Below are positions 8,443-15,806 of a stretch of DNA of 18,037 nt, in pieces. Each line of letters opens with the position of its first letter. Position 1 is the first letter of the stretch. The translations under genes and the position numbers were made by a program. The DNA is from an uncultured Saprospiraceae bacterium (GTDB lineage Bacteria; Bacteroidota; Bacteroidia; Chitinophagales; Saprospiraceae), in the NCBI GenBank assembly GCA_938044055.1, contig CALIQO010000431.1:1-18037 (forward strand). The letters are read 5' to 3'. The notes beneath the pieces are model-generated. The model made no database searches and had not been told where the DNA came from. It worked only from the letters and a program-made list of their open reading frames with translations.

Positions 8443-8491
8443 CGGCCTTTATAGAAAAGGTCATTTTAGATCACGATTTAAATTAAACATC

Positions 8492-9007
8492 ATGTTGAGA
8501 AAATTACTAGCAAGTCTGATAATCGCACTTTCCTTAAGTGTTTCTTCAGTAGATGCACAGAAAATAGCATTGGTTGATATCAATGAAGTATTGGAAAACT
8601 TACCTGATTATAAAGATGCACAATCGCAGATAGATGAGATTGCTTCTGTATGGAGACAAGAGATATCTCAGGCTTATGACGAGATCAAGTCTATGTATAA
8701 CAAGTACCAAGCCCAGCAAGTACTGTTAAGCGCAGACGCTCAGAAGGAGAAAGAAGATGAAATAATTGCTAAAGAAGAGCAAGTAAGAGAGCTACAGAAA
8801 AAGCGCTTTGGCCCAGATGGTGATCTATTCTTAAAGAGACAAGAATTAATCACGCCGATACAAGAGAAAGTATTTTCTGCAATCGATGATTTCGCTGCAG
8901 ATAGAGGCTATGATATCATTCTTGATAAAGGAGGAAGTACGGGTCTTTTGTTTGCCAATGAGGAGTTCGATAAGACAGAAGACATTAAAAAAAGACTAAG
9001 GATTTGA
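8492..9007 (+). CDS. OmpH/Skp-family periplasmic chaperone, first copy
   Basis: A 171-residue protein of the Skp type, which holds unfolded outer-membrane proteins in the periplasm. The start is the ATG at 8492, because it puts a signal peptide at the very N-terminus (MLRKLLASLIIALSLSVSSV, cleavage near DAQ-K). An in-frame TTG at 8432 would add 20 unrelated residues. The mature part opens with KIALVDINEVLENLPDYKDA, the usual OmpH beginning. A long charged helical arm follows (about 40-110), and then the returning segment ITPIQEKVFSAIDDFAADRGYDIILDK. Length is normal. A second paralogue follows 88 bases downstream. In many Bacteroidota such pairs sit next to bamA and murI, but neither is present here. 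Confidence 0.92.
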   Translation: MLRKLLASLIIALSLSVSSVDAQKIALVDINEVLENLPDYKDAQSQIDEIASVWRQEISQAYDEIKSMYNKYQAQQVLLSADAQKEKEDEIIAKEEQVRELQKKRFGPDGDLFLKRQELITPIQEKVFSAIDDFAADRGYDIILDKGGSTGLLFANEEFDKTEDIKKRLRI

Positions 9008-9035
9008 TAATCAACACTCAATAAGGAACATTTCC

Positions 9036-9065
9036 TTTGTAAAAAGGATAATTCAATTATTTTTG
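9036..9065 (+). promoter_or_regulatory. Bacteroidota-type promoter of the second ompH gene
   Basis: TTTG (9036-9039), 18 bases, then TATTTTTG (9058-9065), followed by CGCC. This is an exact match to TTTG / TAnnTTTG. Transcription would start near 9072, about 24 bases before the ATG at 9096. It lies between the two ompH genes, so the second copy can be expressed on its own. Confidence 0.82.
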
Positions 9066-9095
9066 CGCCACTTTTAACGAGTTAAGACTACAATT

Positions 9096-9611
9096 ATGAA
9101 AAAACGATTTAAGAACATAACATTCACCTTGCTATTTGCCTCGATGGCATTTTTTGCGCAAGCTCAGAAATTCGGATTTATCAATGCCCAGGAGATTATC
9201 GGTTCTCTTCCTGAAGTAAAAGAAGCTAATTCCGAGATTGAAACTTTAAAAGCTCAGCTTCAAAAGAAGGGAGAAGCGATGATTAATGCTTTCCAGGCTA
9301 AGTATCAAGACTTAGAACAGAAACAAGCATCAGGTCAGATATCTCGAGTTCAACTAGAAACGGAAGCAGCTAAGTTGAAGGAAGAAGAAAATAAGATCCG
9401 TGAATATGAGCAGACTTCTCAGTTGAAGATTTCTCAGAAAGGGGAAACCTTATTTAAGCCTATCCAAGAAAAAGTAAACCTTGCCATTAAGGATGTAGCG
9501 GCAGAAAATGGGTATACATATATTTTCGATACATCACTAGGCATATTGCTCTATGCAGACCCTGGAACGGATGTAACTCCTTTAGTCAAAGCTAAGCTTG
9601 GAGTGAATTAA
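9096..9611 (+). CDS. OmpH/Skp-family periplasmic chaperone, second copy
   Basis: A 171-residue paralogue of the preceding gene. The signal peptide is MKKRFKNITFTLLFASMAFF, cleaved near AQA-Q. The mature start KFGFINAQEIIGSLPEVKEA parallels the first copy. The helical hairpin is rich in Lys, Glu and Gln (about 45-125). The return strand and tail are FKPIQEKVNLAIKDVAAENG and YIFDTSLGILLYADPGTDVT. Skp proteins act as trimers that cage outer-membrane proteins on the way to the BAM complex. Whether these two copies mix in one trimer cannot be told from sequence. A dedicated promoter lies at 9036-9065 and a terminator at 9636-9670. Confidence 0.93.
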   Translation: MKKRFKNITFTLLFASMAFFAQAQKFGFINAQEIIGSLPEVKEANSEIETLKAQLQKKGEAMINAFQAKYQDLEQKQASGQISRVQLETEAAKLKEEENKIREYEQTSQLKISQKGETLFKPIQEKVNLAIKDVAAENGYTYIFDTSLGILLYADPGTDVTPLVKAKLGVN

Positions 9612-9635
9612 GAGAAATCTCTTACAAAGAATAGA

Positions 9636-9670
9636 AGAGGAATTCCTAATATTGGTTTTCCTCTTTTTTT
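9636..9670 (+). terminator. Terminator of the ompH pair
   Basis: AGAGGAA (9636-9642) pairs with TTCCTCT (9658-9664), with two further C-G pairs inside a small internal loop, then a run of seven or more T. It sits between convergent genes. The leftward T-tract is weaker, so it mainly serves the rightward ompH transcript. A second small palindrome (TAAGAG-AAAT-CTCTTA) overlaps the stop codon at 9609-9624. Confidence 0.8.
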
Positions 9671-9697
9671 ATATCTGGAAAGGAGGTTTAGATTCGA

Positions 9698-10357
9698 TTA
9701 CAATATTGCGAATGCAATTAATTGACTCACGGAACCGACGAAAAACCCTCCATATAGTTCGTCTTTAGAATGGGCACCGACCATTAATCTACTGGTCATT
9801 GTAAGGCCGCATATAAAAATGATAATCATATAGAGGGCCAGTAAATGTACTTTGAAACCAGCTCCACTTCCTAGATTAATATTGATGTAATCATATCCGT
9901 AATTCTGACCGATAAGTATAACGCCGACTAGTAAACCACCGACTCCAGCTGCATGTAAGGATACCTTCTGGAATATATTAAGGAAGAAACAGATGAACAA
10001 GGCAATGACAGACCCTAAGATAAAAAAAGAAAACGCCTTAGGTATACCTGGATTGTCTTTAAGATTCAGGAACAACCATAGATAAAATACACTGGTAGCT
10101 ATCAATGGTCCTATCCTATCGTACTTGTCCTCCATATGTATGCTTTTTATTAAAGCAAGGCCTCTCATCATCAGAATAGACACAATCGGAAAGAATATAG
10201 TAAGTGCAATTGTAAATATGACTATAATTCCTTTTCCTTTCGGATCCTGAATACTAAATAGATATGGGTTAATCATCATAATAAGTAAGAGGACATAACT
10301 TACTATGAAGAGAGGATGAAAAATGTAGGATACTATGCCGGCTATGTACTTACCCAT
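9698..10357 (-). CDS. PAP2-superfamily-like integral membrane protein
   Basis: A 219-residue protein with about six hydrophobic segments (roughly 10-30, 43-65, 84-98, 108-128, 135-150, 168-188). Motifs reminiscent of PAP2 lipid phosphatases are present in divergent form: KYDRIGP at 78-84 in place of KxxxxxxRP, SLHAAG at 133-138 in place of PSGH, and SRLMVGAHSKDE at 189-200 in place of SRx5Hx3D. Here the acidic residue comes one position early. Such diverged proteins are common in Bacteroidota, and whether they are active phosphatases is uncertain. If active, the substrate would be a lipid or isoprenoid diphosphate in the inner membrane. The start lies 4 bases after the stop of the PD40/OmpA gene, so the two are almost certainly cotranscribed. 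Confidence 0.72.
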   Translation of the reverse strand: MGKYIAGIVSYIFHPLFIVSYVLLLIMMINPYLFSIQDPKGKGIIVIFTIALTIFFPIVSILMMRGLALIKSIHMEDKYDRIGPLIATSVFYLWLFLNLKDNPGIPKAFSFFILGSVIALFICFFLNIFQKVSLHAAGVGGLLVGVILIGQNYGYDYININLGSGAGFKVHLLALYMIIIFICGLTMTSRLMVGAHSKDELYGGFFVGSVSQLIAFAIL

Positions 10358-10361
10358 GTCG

Positions 10362-12059
10362 TTAATCTATAACTCTTATTTCTACTCTTCTATTTCGTTT
10401 TCTAGCTTCTTCTGTAGAATTATCTGTTAAGGGTCTAGAATCCCCATATCCGATTGTGCTTATCTGATCTTGATTTACACCTTCGGACATCAGTAGTTTT
10501 TTAATGGCTTCAGCCCTCAACCAAGACAACTCCATAAGATCTTTTTTAACACCGATGTTGTCAGTATGCCCTTCTATTCTTACAGTGATTTCTGGTCTTC
10601 TTATAAGTACAGAGGCTAGTTTTTTAACGGAAGGATATGATTTTTCAAGCACATCTGGACTAGCTTTCGCAAAATATATGTTTTTCAGCGTGACACTTTT
10701 TTTAGTGCTAAGCTCATATTCTAATTCATCTTCTACACCATGTTCTTTAGTAATCACAGTTTCTTCTGGTTCTGCTGCAGATACTTCTACATATCCTGCG
10801 TCAGTCAACATAAGGTAGATGTCCACTTCGAATTTTTCGTTTTCTCTCTCCTTGACAGGATCCACCACAACCACATCTGACTCTGTTCCTCTGCGTTTAG
10901 CGTAAAACTCAATGGGAATATTTTTTTCTAGGGTCAATCTGTATTGGCCGATATTACTCCTGAAAAAACCTCGATTCTCTTTATCGTATAGTTCTGCCCA
11001 GTACATTTCTCCTGGAATTAAGTCCCTGTTCTGGTTGATAATATTGATGTTAACAGATATGGGTCTATCTAGAAAATCTTTGCGATATAGTTCTCCTACA
11101 TAGATGTCACTGCTTCCTTCTCTGTAAGATGCAAAGTGGATCGTATTTTCATCAATCGATACATAAGGATAAGAATCATCCGACTCACTGTTAATGGGTT
11201 TTCCCAGAATTTTAGGTTCACTCCAATTCTGATATGTGTAATCTAAGCGTTCAGAATAATATATATCCATACCTCCGACGCCACCCGGTCGATCTGAAGA
11301 AAAATATAATCGGCGTTTATCTTGACTAATGAATGGGGTAGACTCCCGATAGGGCGAGTTGATGCTAGAACCTAGTTTTTTAGGACGACTATACTTATTA
11401 TTAATAACCTTTCTACTTAAGTAGATGTCTACATTTCCGTTAGCACGATTTTCCATTGCTATGAAAATATGTTGGCCATCGTTACTCATACTTAGGTTAA
11501 CGCCCTTGCCTTTTTCATTAAAATCGAGAATTTCTATCGGAATAGGAATGGTAAATTCTCCATTTTTCATGCGCTTAGTGTATGAAAAACCAGCAGCGAT
11601 TCCACCTTCTATAGGAAACTCGTTAATAAGTACATATTCATCATTCCGACTATAATTAGAGCATATACTGTTAGGAAGGGCATTATTTAGTGGATTGCCC
11701 GGGTGAATTAGTTTTCCAGAACCTTTAGCATCTGTTATCCAGATGTCCTGGTTAAAGTCTGAAGCAAAGGGATTATTCACCATTCTACCAGCAATGATGG
11801 AATAGATGTTTTTTAACTTAAGCATGTATTCTTGCCCATTCAGGGTCTTAGAAAGATCTTCATTGTTTTCAATAAGTGATTTATTGAAATTAGGGTCTCC
11901 TACTCTGGTAAAGTAAAGGTTGGTTTCATCATAGCTAAGAACAGGACAAGTTTCATTGTACTCATCCGTGGATACAGGCGCAGAAAGTTTTTTAACATTG
12001 TACTGACCATGGATATGCATGGTTAATAAAAGTAGAATGCTTGAGAAGTAGTGTTTCAT
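10362..12059 (-). CDS. PD40 beta-propeller / OmpA-domain envelope protein
   Basis: A 565-residue exported protein. The ATG at 12059 (MKHYFSSILLLLTMHIHGQ) is preferred over one 6 codons upstream because the signal peptide then begins properly. Residues about 25-330 carry PD40/WD40-like propeller repeats, with blades recognisable as YFSSDRPGGVGGMDIYYSE (252-270), SMSNDGQHIFIA and YVSIDENTIHFASYREGSSD. A domain of unknown type follows (about 335-420). The C-terminal OmpA domain (about 455-565) has EGHTDN (D500), LSWLRA (R515) and EEARKRNRRVEIRV at the end. It should bind peptidoglycan from the periplasmic side of the outer membrane. Some PD40+OmpA proteins in Bacteroidota work with gliding or type IX secretion, but the TPR region of PorE-like proteins is absent. 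I therefore assign no system. Confidence 0.87.
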   Translation of the reverse strand: MKHYFSSILLLLTMHIHGQYNVKKLSAPVSTDEYNETCPVLSYDETNLYFTRVGDPNFNKSLIENNEDLSKTLNGQEYMLKLKNIYSIIAGRMVNNPFASDFNQDIWITDAKGSGKLIHPGNPLNNALPNSICSNYSRNDEYVLINEFPIEGGIAAGFSYTKRMKNGEFTIPIPIEILDFNEKGKGVNLSMSNDGQHIFIAMENRANGNVDIYLSRKVINNKYSRPKKLGSSINSPYRESTPFISQDKRRLYFSSDRPGGVGGMDIYYSERLDYTYQNWSEPKILGKPINSESDDSYPYVSIDENTIHFASYREGSSDIYVGELYRKDFLDRPISVNINIINQNRDLIPGEMYWAELYDKENRGFFRSNIGQYRLTLEKNIPIEFYAKRRGTESDVVVVDPVKERENEKFEVDIYLMLTDAGYVEVSAAEPEETVITKEHGVEDELEYELSTKKSVTLKNIYFAKASPDVLEKSYPSVKKLASVLIRRPEITVRIEGHTDNIGVKKDLMELSWLRAEAIKKLLMSEGVNQDQISTIGYGDSRPLTDNSTEEARKRNRRVEIRVID

Positions 12060-12109
12060 TTTAAGCAATAGCCGCAATAGTTAATTATAACCTTATACAG
12101 TCATATGTA

Positions 12110-12139
12110 CAAAGCTAAGGAAAATGATCATATATCAAA
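12110..12139 (-). promoter_or_regulatory. Bacteroidota-type promoter of the PD40/OmpA - PAP2-like operon
   Basis: On the minus strand, TTTG (12139-12136), 18 bases, then TAGCTTTG (12117-12110), an exact match to TTTG / TAnnTTTG with the same spacing as the second ompH promoter. The predicted start is near 12103, about 44 bases before the ATG at 12059. Confidence 0.82.
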
Positions 12140-12397
12140 TACTTATTATGTATACTGTCTTGTGATTATAAAGAATGAAAGGACATATAATAGAGCCTTC
12201 TTATTCCTAAACTTATAAAATTGTTAATCTTTCAGAATATTGTGTCTTTAGGTATGATTTATCATCCTAATAGTATGAGAAGCTCTCAAGCACATGCATA
12301 GATAATCATGATGTGTTTCGAAACCCGCTCACAGATAGAAAACTACCTGATATCCACACTATAGTTATAGGATTTCAGTTTAAGTAAGAGAAACTAT
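12140..12397. other. Remainder of divergent intergenic region
   Basis: AT-rich spacer upstream of the DUF4294 gene. I see no open frame of note and no exact TAnnTTTG box on the plus strand. Confidence 0.45.
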
Positions 12398-13141
12398 ATG
12401 AAGAATATTTTAAACATACTCATCTTAATTTTATCAGTAGCAAGCACAAGCACCTTGGCACAGGATACCATTAAGAAAGTTCAGATAGATACATTCCTTC
12501 AGAGAATAGAACTGGATTCTCTAGAGGAAGTAGAACTAGATCCTATAGATAAGCTTGATAAGTTTACAACGGAACTGACTGTTAAAGGGAAGAAGTATCC
12601 AGCGGTTATCACAGAAGATGGGGATACAATTATCATTGCTGAAGACATTGCTTATGTTAGCATCACTTCGATGAGAAAATTTTCTTCAGATGCCGAGTAT
12701 AGGAAATATAAAAAGTTTAGAAGATATGCATCTAAGGTATATCCTTATGCCAGAGAGGCCATCAGGATATTTAGAGAATTGGAATACGCATCAGCTCATA
12801 TGAGCAAGAAAGAAAAGAAGAAGAAAATCAAAGAGCTTAATGAAGAGCTGAAACGAGAATTCGAAGAACCCTTGACTAAATTAACTAAGCTCCAAGGAAA
12901 AATCATGATAAAAATGATTGAAAGAGAGTTAGATGAATCGATTTACAACCTGATAAAGCAACTTAAAGGGCGATTCACTGCCTTCTACTGGCATAATTTC
13001 AGCAAGCTCTACAGTTATGACTTAAAAGAGGGTTATAATGTGGGGAAATACCCGATACTAGACTCTGTTTTACAAGATTTTGACCTTTCATATAGAATAG
13101 AAAGTGGAGAGGATATGAAATATGTCCAGATCAAGAAATAG
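12398..13141 (+). CDS. DUF4294 family protein, exported
   Basis: A 247-residue protein with a signal peptide (MKNILNILILILSVASTSTL, cleavage after AQ). An acidic stretch follows (about 28-55). The conserved DUF4294 body begins near 70: ITEDGDTIIIAEDIAYVSIT, FSSDAEYRKYKKFRRYASKV, then YPYAREAIRIFRELEY (115-130). Next come a lysine-rich helical region (about 136-190) and the ending RFTAFYWHNFSKLYSYDLK with EGYN. The family is widespread in Bacteroidota and has no established function. Its position 38 bases before mvaD recurs as simple neighbourhood and does not prove a shared role. I found no clear promoter box directly upstream. Confidence 0.85.
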   Translation: MKNILNILILILSVASTSTLAQDTIKKVQIDTFLQRIELDSLEEVELDPIDKLDKFTTELTVKGKKYPAVITEDGDTIIIAEDIAYVSITSMRKFSSDAEYRKYKKFRRYASKVYPYAREAIRIFRELEYASAHMSKKEKKKKIKELNEELKREFEEPLTKLTKLQGKIMIKMIERELDESIYNLIKQLKGRFTAFYWHNFSKLYSYDLKEGYNVGKYPILDSVLQDFDLSYRIESGEDMKYVQIKK

Positions 13142-13179
13142 CTTGTATCTTTTCTATCTTCGCGATCACTAAAGCACAG

Positions 13180-14223
13180 ATGTTCATGCAGAAAGAAAGG
13201 AAAGTTATCTGGAGAAGCCCTTCTAACATTGCCATTATTAAATACTGGGGCAAACATGGTGTGCAATTACCTAGAAACGCTTCCTTTAGTTTTACCTTAT
13301 CTGAAGCTTACACCGATACGGAAATAGTATTTAAGGCTAAAACAGGCTCCGACGATCCTACCGTTGAACAATTCTTGTTTGAAGGAGAAGAAAATCTAAA
13401 GTTCGCTGAAAAAGTGATAAAGTATATAGAAAGTATATCTTCTAGGGTACCTTTTCTAGACGAATATTCATTATCGATTAGCTCCAGCAATAGCTTTCCG
13501 CATTCATCCGGAATAGCTTCTTCTGCCAGCTCTATGTCTGCACTTGCCATGGGATTATGCGATATTGAAAGAATTTTAGCAGGCAGAGAAGATCTAGATT
13601 ATTTTAAAGCATCCGAGTTGGCAAGACTGGGCTCTGGAAGTGCAAGTAGATCTGTTTTTCCGATAGGTTCAGTCTGGGGACTTCATCCGAAAATCGAAAG
13701 AAGTTCGGATATTCATGCCATAAAATATGATCAGATACATCCTGTGTTTAAGAATTATAGAGATGATATTATTATCGTATCTGAGAAGGAAAAAGCAGTT
13801 TCTTCTCGAGCAGGGCACGCGCTTATGGAGAACAATCCTTATGCCGATGATAGATTTGCGCAAGCGAACCAGCGCTTAACATCACTGGTCTCTATTTTAG
13901 AAACCGGAGATGTGGATGCCTTCTGCAAGATGGCGGAGGATGAAGCACTTGCTTTACATGGTATGATGATGTGTTCTAATCCGTCTTATATGCTGATGGA
14001 ACCTGCTACGGTTTCCATTATAAAAGCTATCCGTAGCTATAGAAAGAAAACAAGATTGCCGATTTGTTTTACACTTGATGCTGGTCCCAATGTGCATGTT
14101 TTATACCCAGAAACCATTTCTAGTGAAATAGCATTGTTTATAGAGGATGAGTTGTTGCCTTTAAGTAACGGAGGTAAAGTTTTGAAAGATAAGGTAGGTA
14201 ATGGTCCTACGAAAATAAAATAG
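13180..14223 (+). CDS. mvaD: Diphosphomevalonate decarboxylase
   Basis: A 347-residue GHMP-fold enzyme of the mevalonate pathway. It uses ATP to decarboxylate mevalonate diphosphate to isopentenyl diphosphate. SPSNIAIIKYWGKHG (13-27) holds the substrate lysine of the family (Lys21). The ATP loop is SSSNSFPHSSGIASSASSMS (101-120), with the catalytic-region serine after it. GSGSASRSVF (151-160) includes the conserved Arg157. FTLDAGPNVHVLYP (297-310) includes the catalytic Asp300. The start could also be the ATG two codons later (13186). A weak -7-like box TATCTTCG lies at 13155-13162. The rhodanese gene begins one base after the TAG stop, so the two are coupled. Plain MvaD is favoured over mevalonate-3-kinase relatives because Lys, Arg and Asp are all kept. 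Confidence 0.93.
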   Translation: MFMQKERKVIWRSPSNIAIIKYWGKHGVQLPRNASFSFTLSEAYTDTEIVFKAKTGSDDPTVEQFLFEGEENLKFAEKVIKYIESISSRVPFLDEYSLSISSSNSFPHSSGIASSASSMSALAMGLCDIERILAGREDLDYFKASELARLGSGSASRSVFPIGSVWGLHPKIERSSDIHAIKYDQIHPVFKNYRDDIIIVSEKEKAVSSRAGHALMENNPYADDRFAQANQRLTSLVSILETGDVDAFCKMAEDEALALHGMMMCSNPSYMLMEPATVSIIKAIRSYRKKTRLPICFTLDAGPNVHVLYPETISSEIALFIEDELLPLSNGGKVLKDKVGNGPTKIK

Positions 14224-14224
14224 T

Positions 14225-14734
14225 ATGACTTTTAGAAATACATTATGGGTTCTTTTTTTGTTGCCTACCATTGTGATGGGTCAAGAGAAGGGAATAAGCA
14301 AGGACTTTGCTCAAGAATTAAAATCCCTGATTAAAGGTACTGTCCCGACCATCACTGTTGAGGAGTTAGACTCTTTATCAAGAGATGTGATCATATTAGA
14401 CACACGAGAAAAGGCAGAATACGAGGTGTCAAGAATACCGGGCGCTCATTATATAGGATATAGTGACTTCAAGCTAGAGGAGATTCCAGAGGAATGGAAA
14501 GACAAAGAAATTGTTGTCTATTGCTCAGTGGGTTATAGGAGTGAAAAGATAGGAGAGGAACTCATGGGCGCAGGAATTAAGCAGGTTAGAAATCTTTATG
14601 GAAGTATTTTCGCTTGGGCAAATGCTGGTCTTCCATTAGAAAATACGAATGGAGAACAGACCAAATTAATCCACACCTATGACGACAACTGGGGAAAATG
14701 GATGATAAATAAGGGATTGATGAAAATATGGTGA
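14225..14734 (+). CDS. Exported rhodanese-domain protein
   Basis: A 169-residue protein with an N-terminal signal peptide (MTFRNTLWVLFLLPTIVMGQ), so it acts outside the cytoplasm. The single rhodanese domain spans about 38-140: TITVEELDSL, VIILDTREKAEYEVSRIPGA (55-74, with the DxR and PGA motifs) and the active loop VVYCSVGYRS, with Cys100. The six-residue loop CSVGYR fits sulfur-handling rhodaneses more than Cdc25-type phosphatases. The C-terminal tail (THTYDDNWGKWMINKGLM region) recurs in Bacteroidota relatives. The natural sulfur donor and acceptor are unknown. It starts one base after the mvaD stop but has no evident link to isoprenoid synthesis. It converges with the GHMP kinase gene with only 3 bases between stop codons. 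Confidence 0.9.
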   Translation: MTFRNTLWVLFLLPTIVMGQEKGISKDFAQELKSLIKGTVPTITVEELDSLSRDVIILDTREKAEYEVSRIPGAHYIGYSDFKLEEIPEEWKDKEIVVYCSVGYRSEKIGEELMGAGIKQVRNLYGSIFAWANAGLPLENTNGEQTKLIHTYDDNWGKWMINKGLMKIW

Positions 14735-14737
14735 TTT

Positions 14738-15661
14738 TTACCCCAAAATCATTGAATCGAAGGGTAAAACCGTATTGTAACCGCGGTTACTAAAATATTC
14801 TTTTACAACAGAACTATCTGATTTACAGGCAGCTAGGCAAAAGTCTCCTCCCCATGCACCCAAGGATTTAACCGAACCGGGAAAATCAGGAAAGGTGGAC
14901 TTTTTAAGCATAGGAAAGCCTGTAGACTCATGAATGAGCGCTTCATGTTCCTCAATTAAGGAACAAAATGTGTCGAAACTTTTATTCTCAACCAGGCTAT
15001 CTGTAATCTTGGTAATGTTCTTAGCAAGTGTTTTTCTTCCCTTTGCTTTTTTCATGTAGGACACAATGCCTTCTTCCGTACTCTGCTTCTGATTAAGATA
15101 AACGAAGTAAAGGTTATCCTTGAATTTAGGGGAGAAAGAGACAGGTGTATATCCTATTTCATCGGCATCGTTGTAATATACGATAGGTGTTTCTACACCA
15201 GCGCAAGCAACATCATAGCCGCTTCCGTCCATACACTTAAAAAATAGAGAAAGAGGTTGTACATCAGCCCATTGTCCGATAAGATGGATTAAAGTAGAAC
15301 TGCTACCTAATCCCCATGTTCTATCGAACTCTAGATGTGTTGTTACCTTAAAACCATTCCACTTATCTAAGAATTCCGGATTCAAGCGTACCGCATTCTT
15401 AAGTAATTTCTGAAGCAATGCGGAAGTTTTTTCATTTGTAGTATCAATTGCAGAAAAGTCATAGAGAGAGATCTTAGATTTAAACCAAGTTTCTCCATGC
15501 ATATCCTTAGCTATCCAGACAAGATCACTACCAGCGACTTTTTTCACATCCATTTTCTGACCATACTTAGTGGGTAAAGCAAGGGAATCCGCCCCATCAA
15601 GTACAGCATACTCGCCGGTTAACAGCAATTTACCATGAGCGTAAAAAGTTGCTTTGATAAT
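14738..15661 (-). CDS. GYDIA-family GHMP kinase, likely mevalonate-pathway kinase, with a non-standard start
   Basis: A GHMP kinase with the ATP loop WGLGSSSTL and the signature GSGYDVACAG. The latter resembles the GSGxD motif of phosphomevalonate kinases and gives the GYDIA family its name. With the convergent mvaD next door, a phosphomevalonate- or mevalonate-kinase role is a reasonable inference. The first canonical start, a TTG at 15628, would begin inside the conserved first strand and delete it. Upstream in the same frame the DNA encodes IIKATFYAHGK before LLLTGEYAVLDGA, as expected of this family. No ATG, GTG or TTG occurs there before a stop codon. I place the start at ATT 15661 (ATC 15658 is also possible), giving about 307 residues. 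A weak TATTTTCG box at 15712-15705 fits such a start. Confidence 0.82.
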   Translation of the reverse strand: MIKATFYAHGKLLLTGEYAVLDGADSLALPTKYGQKMDVKKVAGSDLVWIAKDMHGETWFKSKISLYDFSAIDTTNEKTSALLQKLLKNAVRLNPEFLDKWNGFKVTTHLEFDRTWGLGSSSTLIHLIGQWADVQPLSLFFKCMDGSGYDVACAGVETPIVYYNDADEIGYTPVSFSPKFKDNLYFVYLNQKQSTEEGIVSYMKKAKGRKTLAKNITKITDSLVENKSFDTFCSLIEEHEALIHESTGFPMLKKSTFPDFPGSVKSLGAWGGDFCLAACKSDSSVVKEYFSNRGYNTVLPFDSMILG

Positions 15662-15806
15662 CGTTAGTTTTAAAAGATAATCGTGATTCGGAATTCGGTA
15701 GTTGCGAAAATATAAATTTACACCATATTAAGTGAAGAAATGAAGAGATATGGAGAGATTATTGTCTTTATATTCTATAATATGAGCATAACTATAATTA
15801 GGTAAT

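Noticed and set aside
8432..8491. Upstream TTG start for the first ompH gene
   Set aside because: It would place 20 residues before the signal peptide and overlap the probable -7 box. The ATG at 8492 gives a proper signal peptide.
9609..9624. Small palindrome TAAGAG-AAAT-CTCTTA over the stop codon of the second ompH gene
   Set aside because: The stem is only 6-7 bp and no T-run follows. The genuine terminator is the next hairpin at 9636-9670.
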